Assembly (NCBI GenBank): GCA_012798065.1
Contig: JAAZNW010000113.1
Location: 1 to 40,907, forward strand
Direction of reading: 5' to 3'
DNA from: Chloroflexota bacterium
GTDB taxonomy: Bacteria; Chloroflexota; Anaerolineae; Anaerolineales; Anaerolineaceae
Length of the DNA stretch: 40,907 bases
The position numbers and the translations under genes are program-made. The notes beneath the pieces are model-generated. The model saw only the letters and a program-made list of their open reading frames with translations, was not told the DNA's origin and did no database searches. This document shows positions 7,080-16,141 of the stretch, piece after piece; the stretch's first letter is position 1, and every line of letters begins with the position of its first letter.

Positions 7080-8681
7080 TTGACAGCTGAACTGCCCCTG
7101 CATGCGCTAACTGCGCACATCGGATTACGCCCGGAAAAAGAGGTGAACGTCAATTTAAGCAGCGCTCGGCTTGTTGAGCACGCTGTTATCCATCGTGAAT
7201 GTTGCCTATCCAATAGCGGCGCGGTGATCGTTGAAACGGGTGAACATACTGGTCGTTCTCCCAACGACAAATTTATTGTGGACAATGGCACTGAAAGCGA
7301 CCGGCAAATTGCCTGGGGAAAAACCAATAAATCCATCTCCGTGCAGCAACATGAACAGATATTCGTTAAAGTAAAACGCTACCTGGAGACCAAGGAGCTT
7401 TTTATTCAGGATGCGATTGCCGGGCGGGATAGGCAATACGCGCAGCATTTTCGGATCATTTCAGAAAAAGCCTGGGCAGCGCTCTTTACCCGTGACTTGC
7501 TTTTTCCTTCGGATAATGAAAACCCGGTAAAACCGGATTTCACCCTTCTACACGCGCCCGATTTCTACGCAGACCCTGGCGTGGATGGAACGCGTACCGG
7601 AACCTTCATCATCCTCAATTTCGCTGAAAAAATCATCCTCATTGGCGGCACATCTTACGCTGGTGAGATAAAAAAATCGGTATTCACTGCCATGAACCGA
7701 GTTCTCCCTGAGGTAGGCGTTTTTCCAATGCACTGTTCAGCCAATATTGGCGAAAATGGTGAAACCGCTCTTTTCTTTGGGTTATCAGGCACTGGTAAAA
7801 CCACATTATCGTCCACTTCTGACCGTTTTCTGATAGGGGATGATGAACATGGGTGGAGCCCGAAAGGTATTTTTAATTTTGAGAACGGATGTTATGCGAA
7901 AACGATTAACCTGAGCCAAGAACTTGAGCCGCAGATCTGGGAAGCTTCGCAAAGGTTTGGCGCAGTTTTAGAGAATGTTGGGTTCGATGAGAATACCCGC
8001 GCTATTGACTTCATGGATGGCAGCAAAACGGAAAATACCAGAGCCGCATATCCCATTTCGTACATTGAGGGTCACGTCAAATCCGGTACTGGACAGCACC
8101 CTTCGCATATCTTTTTCTTAAGCGCTGATGCTTTTGGCGTGCTTCCGCCAATTTCAAGGCTTAACCGAGAACAGGCTGTGTTTTACTTTTTACTGGGTTA
8201 TACAGCAAAACTGGCAGGTACAGAGAAAGGATTGGGCGCAGAGCCCGAAGCTACCTTTTCCACTTGTTTTGGAGAACCTTTTTTACCGCTGGCACCCACG
8301 GTGTATGCGGACCTCTTGCTCAAGAGAATTGATGAGCATCACCCGAAAATCTGGCTGGTAAACACCGGCTGGAGTGGAGGGGCTTTCGGCACAGGCAGCC
8401 GGATTAAACTCCCCTACTCCAGGGCGATGATCAAGGCGGCTCTTGATAATGAACTGGCAGAAGGGAGCTTCTACGCTGATTCAACCTTCGGCTTAAATAT
8501 TCCGACGCATATTGAGGGTGTGCCTGATTCAATTCTTGACCCGATAAACCTTTGGCGCGACAAAGCCCGATTCCACCAAACAGCAAGTGAATTGATTTTC
8601 AAAATTCGCGAACGAATGAAGTTTTTTTCGGGAAGCCTGGATGAAGCAATTCTCGCTTGCGGCCCGGTATTACCGGAGTAG
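7080..8681 (+). CDS. pckA: Phosphoenolpyruvate carboxykinase (ATP)
   Basis: PckA interconverts oxaloacetate plus ATP with PEP, CO2 and ADP, the entry step of gluconeogenesis. Family motifs are in order: GEHTGRSPNDKFIV near residue 50, the substrate segment MHCSANIGENG, the P-loop GLSGTGKTTLS beginning at residue 234, and the metal-binding LIGDDEHGW shortly after. The start is TTG at 7080, with GGAGG six bases upstream; the nearer ATG at 7075 runs into a stop at once, and the longer frame from 6903 would overlap the lipoprotein gene. The resulting 533 residues match the usual length. In an anaerobe the enzyme may also run in the carboxylating direction. Confidence 0.96.
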   Translation: MTAELPLHALTAHIGLRPEKEVNVNLSSARLVEHAVIHRECCLSNSGAVIVETGEHTGRSPNDKFIVDNGTESDRQIAWGKTNKSISVQQHEQIFVKVKRYLETKELFIQDAIAGRDRQYAQHFRIISEKAWAALFTRDLLFPSDNENPVKPDFTLLHAPDFYADPGVDGTRTGTFIILNFAEKIILIGGTSYAGEIKKSVFTAMNRVLPEVGVFPMHCSANIGENGETALFFGLSGTGKTTLSSTSDRFLIGDDEHGWSPKGIFNFENGCYAKTINLSQELEPQIWEASQRFGAVLENVGFDENTRAIDFMDGSKTENTRAAYPISYIEGHVKSGTGQHPSHIFFLSADAFGVLPPISRLNREQAVFYFLLGYTAKLAGTEKGLGAEPEATFSTCFGEPFLPLAPTVYADLLLKRIDEHHPKIWLVNTGWSGGAFGTGSRIKLPYSRAMIKAALDNELAEGSFYADSTFGLNIPTHIEGVPDSILDPINLWRDKARFHQTASELIFKIRERMKFFSGSLDEAILACGPVLPE

Positions 8682-8698
8682 TCAACCGTGTTGATGCG

Positions 8699-9442
8699 TT
8701 ACGAGTGAAATAGATAAGACGCGGCCACTCCTGCGAGCACTAAAAAAGGAGCGTACGGTATGGCTGAAAAGGATTGATAGCGCCTGGTGATTACCTTAAC
8801 GAGGATATAAACCAACGAAAATGCCCCGCTGGCGAAAATCGCGATCAACAGCGTTGCTAAAATTGTTGGCCAGCCGTTAAAAAAGCCAATAAACGCGCAG
8901 ACGTAAACATCGCCAAAACCAAGTGCGACTTCTTCAATCGCGTACCCGCGAATCCGCCCCATAATTATATTAAATAAGACGCCTAAATAATATAGCCCCA
9001 GCATGATTAAAAAGCCAGCAAGGCCCCCTACAAGGGTACTCCACAGGTTGTGTAATAACACCCCATAAATTAAGAAAAAAACCAAACCAAATATACTGGT
9101 TTGGATTAAAACGACGCGGTATTCGATATCGATCACCAGAATTATTCCGAGGAATACAACGATCGGGATGGTTGCCCAGAACGATAAACCCTCAAGCGGG
9201 AAGTAATGAAGCAAAATACAGGACAGAATAGTTAAAATCGTTACCAGGATAACCCTTATAGAGGTTTTATTTCCGCACTTTGAACATTTGAAAGAAAATA
9301 AATATTCTTTAAAAGAATAGCGTTTTCCGCAATTCAGGCATATAGGACGAGACAACCTGCGCGTGATAGGCAGCACATCTGAGAGATAATTGATGATTAC
9401 CGCTGCGACAGCCCCGACAATTGCGTTTATGGCTACCACCAT
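8699..9442 (-). CDS. Prepilin peptidase (type IV leader peptidase, A24 family)
   Basis: This 247-residue polytopic membrane protease cleaves the leader of type IV pilin-like proteins and often N-methylates the new end. Both catalytic aspartates are present: D105 in VIDIEYRVV and D178 in the GFGDV motif. An N-terminal cytoplasmic zinc site is formed by C35/C38 and C53/C56 (CLNCG and CSKCG), as in PilD and GspO. About seven hydrophobic segments follow. GAGGG precedes the ATG. No pilin genes lie next to it, so it stands alone and converges on pckA. The ComEA-like protein at 26793 may belong to the same competence or pilus function. Confidence 0.92.
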   Translation of the reverse strand: MVVAINAIVGAVAAVIINYLSDVLPITRRLSRPICLNCGKRYSFKEYLFSFKCSKCGNKTSIRVILVTILTILSCILLHYFPLEGLSFWATIPIVVFLGIILVIDIEYRVVLIQTSIFGLVFFLIYGVLLHNLWSTLVGGLAGFLIMLGLYYLGVLFNIIMGRIRGYAIEEVALGFGDVYVCAFIGFFNGWPTILATLLIAIFASGAFSLVYILVKVITRRYQSFSAIPYAPFLVLAGVAASYLFHS

Positions 9443-9496
9443 GAAACCCTCACAAAGAAATTTGATTAATAAAAAAAGTGATTCACACGAGAATAG

Positions 9497-9502
9497 TATA
9501 AT
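9497..9502 (+). promoter_or_regulatory. -10 element before the mrfAB-like unit
   Basis: A perfect TATAAT lies 21 bases before the GTG start of the helicase gene, in the 81-base gap between divergent genes. No strong -35 is seen at normal spacing, and no LexA-type box was recognised. Confidence 0.4.
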
Positions 9503-9523
9503 GCAAAGAAAGGGATCACTCTG

Positions 9524-12070
9524 GTGCTGAAAGGTCAGTCTTCAAACCTGTTAACTTACATTTCCAACCTTTTCAATTCATCTGATAGTAAAGGTTGCAT
9601 ACCCTTTCTGCAAGAACTTGCTCGTCGCGAGGCAATGCTTGCGTCCTTTCCCCAAGAAATACATCCTGCCCTGGTTGATACGCTGACCTCAAAGGGAATT
9701 TTGAACTTATATTTACACCAGGCTGAATCTTACACAGCCTGCGAGAAGGGAAAAAACCTGGTTATCTCTACCGGCACTTCCAGCGGTAAGAGTCTTTGCT
9801 ACCAGCTGCCGATGCTGGACAGTATGCTGAAAGAACCTTGTAAAACGGCTTTGATGTTGTTCCCAACTAAGGCTCTGACCAATGATCAGTTGAATTCGCT
9901 CCAGGCTCTTATCCCAAAAAAGGGACCTTGTCAGCCAAAATGCGCTGTATATGATGGAGATACACCTCAACGAGAACGGGCTGCGATCCGAGACCAGGCT
10001 AATATACTTTTAACCAATCCAGATATGCTCAACATGGGCATTCTCCCCCATCACCCGTTATGGGCGAGATTCTTCGAAAACCTGGCTTACGTGATAATTG
10101 ATGAAGCGCATATCTACCGGGGCGTCTTTGGCTCCCATATTGCCAATTTAATCCGGCGGTTAAAGCGCATCGTGGATTTTCACGGGTCAACGCCAAAATT
10201 CATTCTCACTTCAGCGACAATTAAGAACCCCAGGGCATTATCTGAGGTTTTAATAGAAGAGGAAGTTGAATTAATCGCACATGATGGGTCACCCCAGGGA
10301 ATGAAGTATTTTATGGTGTATAACCCACCATTGGTAAACGAAGAATTGGGCGTACGCGAGGGATTGCTGCTCTCTGTGAGGAAATTTGTTTCCTCTCTTT
10401 ACCGCTTTCAGGTTCAAACACTGGTTTTTTGCCGTACGCGCCGTTTGGTTGAATTGCTGCTGAGAGATGTGAAAAATGACCTGCAAATTTCCAATGGCAG
10501 CATTCGTGGGTACCGCAGCGGTTACTTGAAAACGGAAAGACGCGAAATCGAGTCTGGATTAAAGGCTGGTGAGGTGAAAATTGGGATCGCGACGAACGCC
10601 CTGGAGTTAGGCGTCGATATTGGGGGAGTTGATTGTGTGCTGTTAGCTGGCTACCCCGGTTCCATCGCGAGTTTACGGCAACGCATCGGTAGAGCGGGCA
10701 GGATGTTCAACCCATCACTGTCGATTTTCATCGCGTCGATGAACCCCTTGGACCAGTTCCTGGCACAAAATGCCGAGTATCTGCTTTCCAGGGATCTGGA
10801 AGAAGCTCTTCTCAACCCCAATAATCCCCTGATTTTATTGGAACATTTGCAATGCGCAGCGGCTGAACTGCCATTGGATAACACTGAATATTTTGGGAAG
10901 CTGAACCCGGAAGAACTGAAACCATATTTGGATTACCTGACTCAATTAGGCGTACTGCACCGAAAAGGAAAACGCTACTATTTTGTGTCTGATGATTACC
11001 CGGCCCAGCATGTCTCGCTGCGGAATACGCCCTCAAATGCCATTGCCCTACGCTGCATGAACAACGGAAAGGTTGAAGTCGTCGGCGAAGTCGATTACAA
11101 CAGCGGGTTATGGATGGTGCACCCTGGCGCGATCTATATTCATGATGGAGAAACTTACCGCGTGGATGAACTCGACCTGACAAATTGCCTGGCTTTTCTT
11201 GTTCCATGTGATGAGGATTACGTCACCGAGCCAGTTATTTCAGCCGAAATCGATGTTCTCTCTGTTAAAAACACATCAGATCATCGGCTGTACCAGCTTA
11301 ATTGTGGAGAAATAAAAGTACGTTCCCAGGTAAAAGGGTATAAGCGTATTAAATGGAGCACGAAAGAGGTATTAGATACAACAACCCTGGACATGCCTGA
11401 AACGACCTTGGAATCGATGGGCGTGTGGTTGGTGCTGAAAGATGAATGCGTGGAGTTATTGAGAAAAGAAGGTTTGTGGAATAGTGATCGAAACGATTAT
11501 GGACCTCATTGGAAGAAAATTCGGAATGAGATCCGTGCTCGTGACCATTATCAATGCCAGGTATGTGGTCAGCCTGAATCGCAGGTTGAGCACCATGTTC
11601 ATCACAAAGTCCCTTTTCGCTTATTTACTTCACTAGAACAGGCGAACAATCCTGAAAACCTGGTAACGTTATGCAAAAAGTGTCATTCGCTGGTGGAAAG
11701 CCAGATACGGGTGCGCAGTGCTTTATCAGGATTAAAATACCTGATGAGCGCCCTCTCACCTTTACTGGTAATGAGTGACGCTGGCGACCTGGCCAGCTAC
11801 TTTGACTCTGTTGCGAAGTTCGCGGACTGTAAGCCGGCGATTATCATTTATGATAATATCCCGGCTGGCATAGGTCTTTCTGAAGGGATATTCCAGCGTT
11901 TTCAGGAATTGCTTGAGAAGGCACGGGAGGTGATTACGCGTTGTGACTGTTCGGATGGCTGCCCTTCCTGTGTGGGGCCTGCCCTCGAAGGGGCGTACGG
12001 GGGGAAATTTGAGACAATGGAACTGATAAAATATCTTCTGGAGACACCGGCGCATGGAATCAATGGCTGA
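9524..12070 (+). CDS. mrfA: MrfA-like DEAD/DEAH helicase with inserted HNH domain and DUF1998
   Basis: This 848-residue superfamily 2 helicase is of the YprA/MrfA kind. In Bacillus subtilis MrfA works with MrfB in repair of mitomycin C damage. Visible motifs are STGTSSGKS (about 81-89), the DEAH box IIDEAH (about 190), SAT in LTSATIKN, and the RecA2 block ATNALELGVDIGG through QRIGRAGR. The C-terminal DUF1998 part ends in a zinc cluster, CDCSDGCPSC (about 807-816). Between the two halves of DUF1998 lies an HNH nuclease-type module (about 665-725): CQVCG, an EHHVHH core, NPENLVTLC and KKCH. Standard MrfA goes directly from the preceding strand into the segment seen here as LKYLMSALSPLLVMSDAGDL. 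The start is GTG. It overlaps mrfB by 17 bases. Confidence 0.9.
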   Translation: MLKGQSSNLLTYISNLFNSSDSKGCIPFLQELARREAMLASFPQEIHPALVDTLTSKGILNLYLHQAESYTACEKGKNLVISTGTSSGKSLCYQLPMLDSMLKEPCKTALMLFPTKALTNDQLNSLQALIPKKGPCQPKCAVYDGDTPQRERAAIRDQANILLTNPDMLNMGILPHHPLWARFFENLAYVIIDEAHIYRGVFGSHIANLIRRLKRIVDFHGSTPKFILTSATIKNPRALSEVLIEEEVELIAHDGSPQGMKYFMVYNPPLVNEELGVREGLLLSVRKFVSSLYRFQVQTLVFCRTRRLVELLLRDVKNDLQISNGSIRGYRSGYLKTERREIESGLKAGEVKIGIATNALELGVDIGGVDCVLLAGYPGSIASLRQRIGRAGRMFNPSLSIFIASMNPLDQFLAQNAEYLLSRDLEEALLNPNNPLILLEHLQCAAAELPLDNTEYFGKLNPEELKPYLDYLTQLGVLHRKGKRYYFVSDDYPAQHVSLRNTPSNAIALRCMNNGKVEVVGEVDYNSGLWMVHPGAIYIHDGETYRVDELDLTNCLAFLVPCDEDYVTEPVISAEIDVLSVKNTSDHRLYQLNCGEIKVRSQVKGYKRIKWSTKEVLDTTTLDMPETTLESMGVWLVLKDECVELLRKEGLWNSDRNDYGPHWKKIRNEIRARDHYQCQVCGQPESQVEHHVHHKVPFRLFTSLEQANNPENLVTLCKKCHSLVESQIRVRSALSGLKYLMSALSPLLVMSDAGDLASYFDSVAKFADCKPAIIIYDNIPAGIGLSEGIFQRFQELLEKAREVITRCDCSDGCPSCVGPALEGAYGGKFETMELIKYLLETPAHGING

Positions 12071-13274
12071 ACGGCTGAAATCATTAGGGTTTAAAAAAGC
12101 GGTATCCATTTCCCCCAGTACAGCCAAGAGCGATGTGAAGCTTGAAAGCGCCGTCGATGGGAAGATCATTCAGAATTCCCTGGGCGAATTCGTGCTTAAA
12201 GAAACACTTTACCCGATGAATCACCAACACGGCGTGGTCACTTTCCATTATGATTTCCACACAGAGACCATTAATCGGACAGCGAAAATTACCCCTGAGT
12301 CTCCTTCTCTTGAAAGACTCTTGTTTATTGATACAGAAACTTCAGGATTGTCTGGAGGAACAGGAACATTTGCTTTTTTAGTTGGTTATGGGCGATTTTC
12401 GAGTGAAGGATTTTTACTTACACAATTAATGATACGGGACCCAGGTGAAGAACCAGCCATGTTGCTCCACCTGATTAATCAAATCAATGACAAAGACATT
12501 TTTGTTTCGTTCAATGGAAAGTCTTTCGATATCCCCCTGTTACAAAACCGGTTGGTGTTGAATCGACTGCCGGTAAAATTGCGCGAATTTCAGCACATAG
12601 ATATGCTGCATATTTCAAGGAAACTTTGGAAGTATAGCCTTGAATCTTGCTCCCTTAAAACCATTGAAAGTGCTATCCTGAAGTTTAATAGAAACAGTGA
12701 AGATGTTCCGGGGTGGATGATTCCTGACATTTACTTTGCCTTCTTACGTACGGGAGACCCCAGCGGATTGAAAGAAGTGGTTTATCATAATGCCCAAGAC
12801 ATCCTTTCCCTGGCGGCTCTGTTCATCCATGTTTCAAAATTGTTAGCAGGGACTCTTTCTCCAAGTTGTGTACCAGTGGATGACCTTATTGCGATCAGTC
12901 GTATCTATTGGGACCTGGGGTCTTACGAGGTCAGCCAGAAAATACTCAAATCCATTTTGCCGCGAACAAAGACTGCTGAACAGAGAGTCATGATTAATGC
13001 TTCTCTCGGGCGATTTTTCAAGAAAATGGGACATTCAAACGAAGCTATCCAGTACTGGCAAGAGGCAGCAGAAAACGGCGATGCCGCTGCTTGCATTGAA
13101 CTGGCGATGTATTACGAGCATTCAATCAAAGATTACTCAACAGCCCTGCATTGGTGTGAGAAAGGCTTACAGGCATCAAAGAATGGAGATAAAAACCCGG
13201 CAAGTAGCCGTTTCTTAATAAGTACACAAAAAAGGATGACACGATTGCAGTTCAAGAGGAGTAACCATGTTTAA
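12054..13274 (+). CDS. mrfB: MrfB-like DEDDh exonuclease with C-terminal TPR
   Basis: This 406-residue protein matches YprB/MrfB, a metal-dependent DEDD exonuclease that partners MrfA in mitomycin C repair. Exonuclease motif I is IDTETSG with D93 and E95, motif II is SFNGKSFD with D159, and motif III is YHNAQDILSL with H245 and D249. Acidic residues and histidine are all kept, so the enzyme is probably active. From about residue 310 the sequence turns into TPR-like helices (SLGRFFKKMGHSNEAIQYW). The start at 12054 lies inside mrfA, with GGAG ten bases upstream; 12063 is an alternative. The overlap shows tight coupling to the helicase. Confidence 0.88.
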   Translation: MESMAERLKSLGFKKAVSISPSTAKSDVKLESAVDGKIIQNSLGEFVLKETLYPMNHQHGVVTFHYDFHTETINRTAKITPESPSLERLLFIDTETSGLSGGTGTFAFLVGYGRFSSEGFLLTQLMIRDPGEEPAMLLHLINQINDKDIFVSFNGKSFDIPLLQNRLVLNRLPVKLREFQHIDMLHISRKLWKYSLESCSLKTIESAILKFNRNSEDVPGWMIPDIYFAFLRTGDPSGLKEVVYHNAQDILSLAALFIHVSKLLAGTLSPSCVPVDDLIAISRIYWDLGSYEVSQKILKSILPRTKTAEQRVMINASLGRFFKKMGHSNEAIQYWQEAAENGDAAACIELAMYYEHSIKDYSTALHWCEKGLQASKNGDKNPASSRFLISTQKRMTRLQFKRSNHV

Positions 13275-13524
13275 ACGAACCCCGCGAAATGAAGTGGTCT
13301 TTGTCGCTAATGGAATGCTTGAAGCTGAATCTGTGAAAATATTGTTGGAATCTTTTGGTATCACCGCGTATACGAACCAGGAGTCCGCGGGGACGGTCTA
13401 TGGGTTGACAGTGGGGCCATTAGGTGAGGTTGAAGTAATTGTACCGCCTGAGCAGGTCGACGACGCGAGAAAGATCATCGCCGAGATGAAAGCTGGCAAT
13501 CTTGAGGTTAAAGACAACGAGTAA
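13267..13524 (+). CDS. DUF2007 family small protein
   Basis: The 85-residue soluble protein has the DUF2007 pattern: a beta strand VVFVANGMLEAES, a helix, ITAYTNQES, and a closing EVEVIVPPEQVDDARKII. These domains resemble ACT- or PII-like folds and are often annotated as putative signal-transducing proteins, but no biochemical role is established. AGGAG lies five bases before the ATG. The start overlaps the end of the mrfB-like gene by eight bases, so it is translated from the same message. It could bind a small ligand or a metal, but no cysteine or histidine cluster supports the latter. Confidence 0.82.
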   Translation: MFKRTPRNEVVFVANGMLEAESVKILLESFGITAYTNQESAGTVYGLTVGPLGEVEVIVPPEQVDDARKIIAEMKAGNLEVKDNE

Positions 13525-13533
13525 AGCCAGTAA

Positions 13534-15753
13534 TCACGATTGGTTTTGGCTTTTCTTTAACCCAAAATATACCTTTTCAGGTGTCAAGGGAAATTCATCA
13601 AACCAGATTCCAGTTGCGTCGTGGACGGCATCAATCACCGCTGGTGCAAATGGCAGGTAAGGCATTTCGCCCATGCCCTTGGCGCCCCAGGGTCCAGACT
13701 GGTCGCCATATTCAAGGATGATCGAATCCACCTTGCGGGGAATATCCATTACGGTGGGAATCAAATAGGTGGATAATCTATCAGTAAGGACTTGCCCATT
13801 AACCTGAATGAAATTTTCCAACAAAGTATAACCTTGCGCCTGGACGACAGCGCCTTCAACCTGACCTTCGATTAGTTTGGGATTGATCGCCTTACCCACA
13901 TCATCCGCGCAAAGTACCCTCAGAAGAGTGATCTGCCCGGTTTCAGTATCCACCTCGCATTCCACCGCTTCTGCTGTATAACCATAGCAAAAATTCGGCA
14001 TACAACTGCCTGTTTCGGGATCAAAGGGAGTGGTGGGTGGGGCAAAATACTGGTAGCGGGCGATTGCAGGTCGTTCTTCGTTAGCCCATTTTTGTAAAGC
14101 CTGCTCGGCCGCGCCCTTAATCGCGTTGCCAGCCATAAAAGTCATTCTGGACGCGCTAACGCTCCCGGCATTCAAGCTTGTGGCGGTATCAGACGCGACC
14201 AATTCGATCAATTCGGGAGAGACACTAAGGGCGTGTGCAGCCATTTGTGTAAAAACCGTGTGCGAACCCTGACCCACTTCAGCGCCGGCGTGCCTGAGCA
14301 CTACCTTTTCAATCTTCTCTCGTCCGTGGAGCTCGATAATTGCCCAGCAATTCTCATTTGCCCCAAATGAAAAGCCTACATTCTTGTAGCCGCAGGCGAA
14401 GCCCCAACCTCTTTTTACAACCGCTGAATCTTGTGCGACAGGGCGTTGATAACCCAGTTGCCCGGGTAAGGTCCAGCCCGCTTTTTGCGCGCAATCTTTT
14501 ACCACCTGATCGATTGTGACGCCAGGCGGGAGCGGCGTTTCAACTGGAAGATTATCCCCTTCTTTCAGAAGGTTTTTTAACCGCAATTCAACAGGGTCAA
14601 TCTTAAGCCTTTCAGCCAGTTTATTCATCTGGCATTCCGCAGCGAATGCCCCTTGGGGACCGCCAAATCCCCTGAAGGCGCCGCCTGGGATGTTATTGGT
14701 ACAAACGGACTTGCTATCTATACGCACATTAGGGATTTTATAAGGGCCTGTGCACATTAAAGTGGCGTTGGCTAACACTTTGTTGGATGTGTACATATAG
14801 GCGCCGCCATCTGAAACGATATCGACCTCTGCTGCGAGTAACTCACCCTCTTTGGTTGCGCCCCAACGCGTTTTGATTTCGTAAAAATGTCGCTTGTGAT
14901 GGCCGATGATGGACTCTTCCCTTGTCCAGGCTATCCTTACCGGGCGCAGGATGCCATTTTCGCGCAATTTGAAAACCGCAAGCGCGAGAATGATCTGAAC
15001 GGACATGTCTTCTCTGCCGCCAAATGCCCCTCCAATGGCGGGGTAAATGACCCGTACCTCGTCAGGATGGATATTTAAGGCGTGGGCAATTTGCTCTTGG
15101 TCTTCGTGAATCCATTGCCCGCCTACGACCACAGTAATACGGTCCTCGTCATCAATGTAAGCTACCCCCGATTCCGGTTGCAGGTACGCGTGTTCCTGCA
15201 CTGGCGTCCGATAGACGCCTTCAACGATCACTTCGGCTTTGGCAAAGGCGTTCTTGACATCTCCTTTTCGGATTTTGTTATGTACGAAGATGTTTGAATC
15301 CTTATCTGGGTGAATAAGCACGCTGTCCGCTGAGATCGCCTGTTCGATGTTGGAGATGATCGGCAGGTCGTGATACTTGACTTTGATCAGGTCTCTGGCG
15401 GTTTCAGCCGCGCTGGGCGTTTCAGCGATGATAAGGGCAATTTGATCTCCGATGAATCTGACACGATCAGCGAAAGGTTTATTGGAGCCGGGGCCACAGA
15501 GCACGGGCTGATCAGGTTGGATTAATCCATATTCATTGACTGGTACGTCCCTGGCGGTCAAAATTAAGATAACACCTGGTACCTTTTCCGCTTCGCTGAT
15601 GTCGATATCTTCGATTATTGCATGAACCTTTTTCGAAAAAAGGACCTTCATTGTCAGCATATCCGGCAGGTAAAAGTCGCCGGGATAACGGGCTTCGCCT
15701 TTTACTTTTTCAAGCGCGTCAATTCTAGTGATGTTTGACCCAATATTACCCAT
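13534..15753 (-). CDS. Xanthine dehydrogenase-family molybdopterin-binding large subunit
   Basis: The 739-residue subunit carries the molybdenum active site. It has the N-terminal fold of the family (GEARYPGDFYLPDML) and the segment GGAFGGRED, whose Glu matches the substrate-binding Glu802 of bovine xanthine oxidase. GGAFRGFGGPQ has the purine-contacting Arg880 equivalent, GAEVGQGSH follows, and GAKGMGE near residue 690 contains the catalytic base glutamate. The retained Glu/Arg pair favours a purine-type substrate over CO or a simple aldehyde. The start at 15753 is chosen for GGAG six bases upstream; a longer frame from 15810 would overlap the preceding gene. It is the last gene of the long minus-strand unit and would need the FAD/FeS subunit at 16134. 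Confidence 0.93.
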   Translation of the reverse strand: MGNIGSNITRIDALEKVKGEARYPGDFYLPDMLTMKVLFSKKVHAIIEDIDISEAEKVPGVILILTARDVPVNEYGLIQPDQPVLCGPGSNKPFADRVRFIGDQIALIIAETPSAAETARDLIKVKYHDLPIISNIEQAISADSVLIHPDKDSNIFVHNKIRKGDVKNAFAKAEVIVEGVYRTPVQEHAYLQPESGVAYIDDEDRITVVVGGQWIHEDQEQIAHALNIHPDEVRVIYPAIGGAFGGREDMSVQIILALAVFKLRENGILRPVRIAWTREESIIGHHKRHFYEIKTRWGATKEGELLAAEVDIVSDGGAYMYTSNKVLANATLMCTGPYKIPNVRIDSKSVCTNNIPGGAFRGFGGPQGAFAAECQMNKLAERLKIDPVELRLKNLLKEGDNLPVETPLPPGVTIDQVVKDCAQKAGWTLPGQLGYQRPVAQDSAVVKRGWGFACGYKNVGFSFGANENCWAIIELHGREKIEKVVLRHAGAEVGQGSHTVFTQMAAHALSVSPELIELVASDTATSLNAGSVSASRMTFMAGNAIKGAAEQALQKWANEERPAIARYQYFAPPTTPFDPETGSCMPNFCYGYTAEAVECEVDTETGQITLLRVLCADDVGKAINPKLIEGQVEGAVVQAQGYTLLENFIQVNGQVLTDRLSTYLIPTVMDIPRKVDSIILEYGDQSGPWGAKGMGEMPYLPFAPAVIDAVHDATGIWFDEFPLTPEKVYFGLKKSQNQS

Positions 15754-15778
15754 CATTATCTCCAGAAACATCCAGGTT

Positions 15779-16141
15779 TTATGGCTTATAGATTTTTTCA
15801 GGTGGAACATCCACCGGTTCGTATTTGGACGGTAAGAATAACCTCAACACAATTGAAACGAGCAAAGAAAGAAACGCAACCAAAGCGATTAAGAAAACCA
15901 AAGCGTAAACCAGTCTGACGATGATCAAGGGGTCTTTCATATATTGCTTGATGATCAGGTCTTCAGGAATCACCAACCAGGGGTATTTTTCCTTATTGTC
16001 AATGAGGAAAGACGTCAGGTAGTAGGAAATGAGTGGTAAAACGACGATTAAAATACAGCCAACACCTCGCCAAATTGGATGAGCGGGTAATTTCGTGGGC
16101 TTGGGCGGCATTTCGGAATGATACATATCGTGTTTAGGCAT
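15779..16141 (-). CDS. Small two-helix membrane protein, function unknown
   Basis: The 120-residue protein has two hydrophobic segments: GVGCILIVVLPLISYYLTSFLI (about 27-48) and a longer one, IVRLVYALVFLIALVAFLSLLVSIVLRLFL (about 74-103). Both ends are polar and rich in proline. I do not recognise the family. AGGAGGTGATC, an almost ideal Shine-Dalgarno, precedes the ATG at 16141 and also encodes the last residues of the upstream FAD/FeS gene, so the two overlap by eight bases. Its position between the two hydroxylase subunits suggests it anchors the complex to the membrane or helps electrons leave it, but it has no visible redox ligands. Confidence 0.75.
   Translation of the reverse strand: MPKHDMYHSEMPPKPTKLPAHPIWRGVGCILIVVLPLISYYLTSFLIDNKEKYPWLVIPEDLIIKQYMKDPLIIVRLVYALVFLIALVAFLSLLVSIVLRLFLPSKYEPVDVPPEKIYKP

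Noticed and set aside
8682-8698. Small hairpin between pckA and the prepilin peptidase gene as a terminator
   Set aside because: The stem is only five bases and no T run follows on either strand.
10289-12169. Reverse frames opposite the mrfAB-like genes
   Set aside because: They lie wholly within the well-supported forward genes and contain no recognisable domain.
15754-15810. Longer start of the molybdenum subunit
   Set aside because: It overlaps the small membrane-protein gene and lacks a ribosome site; GGAG supports 15753.
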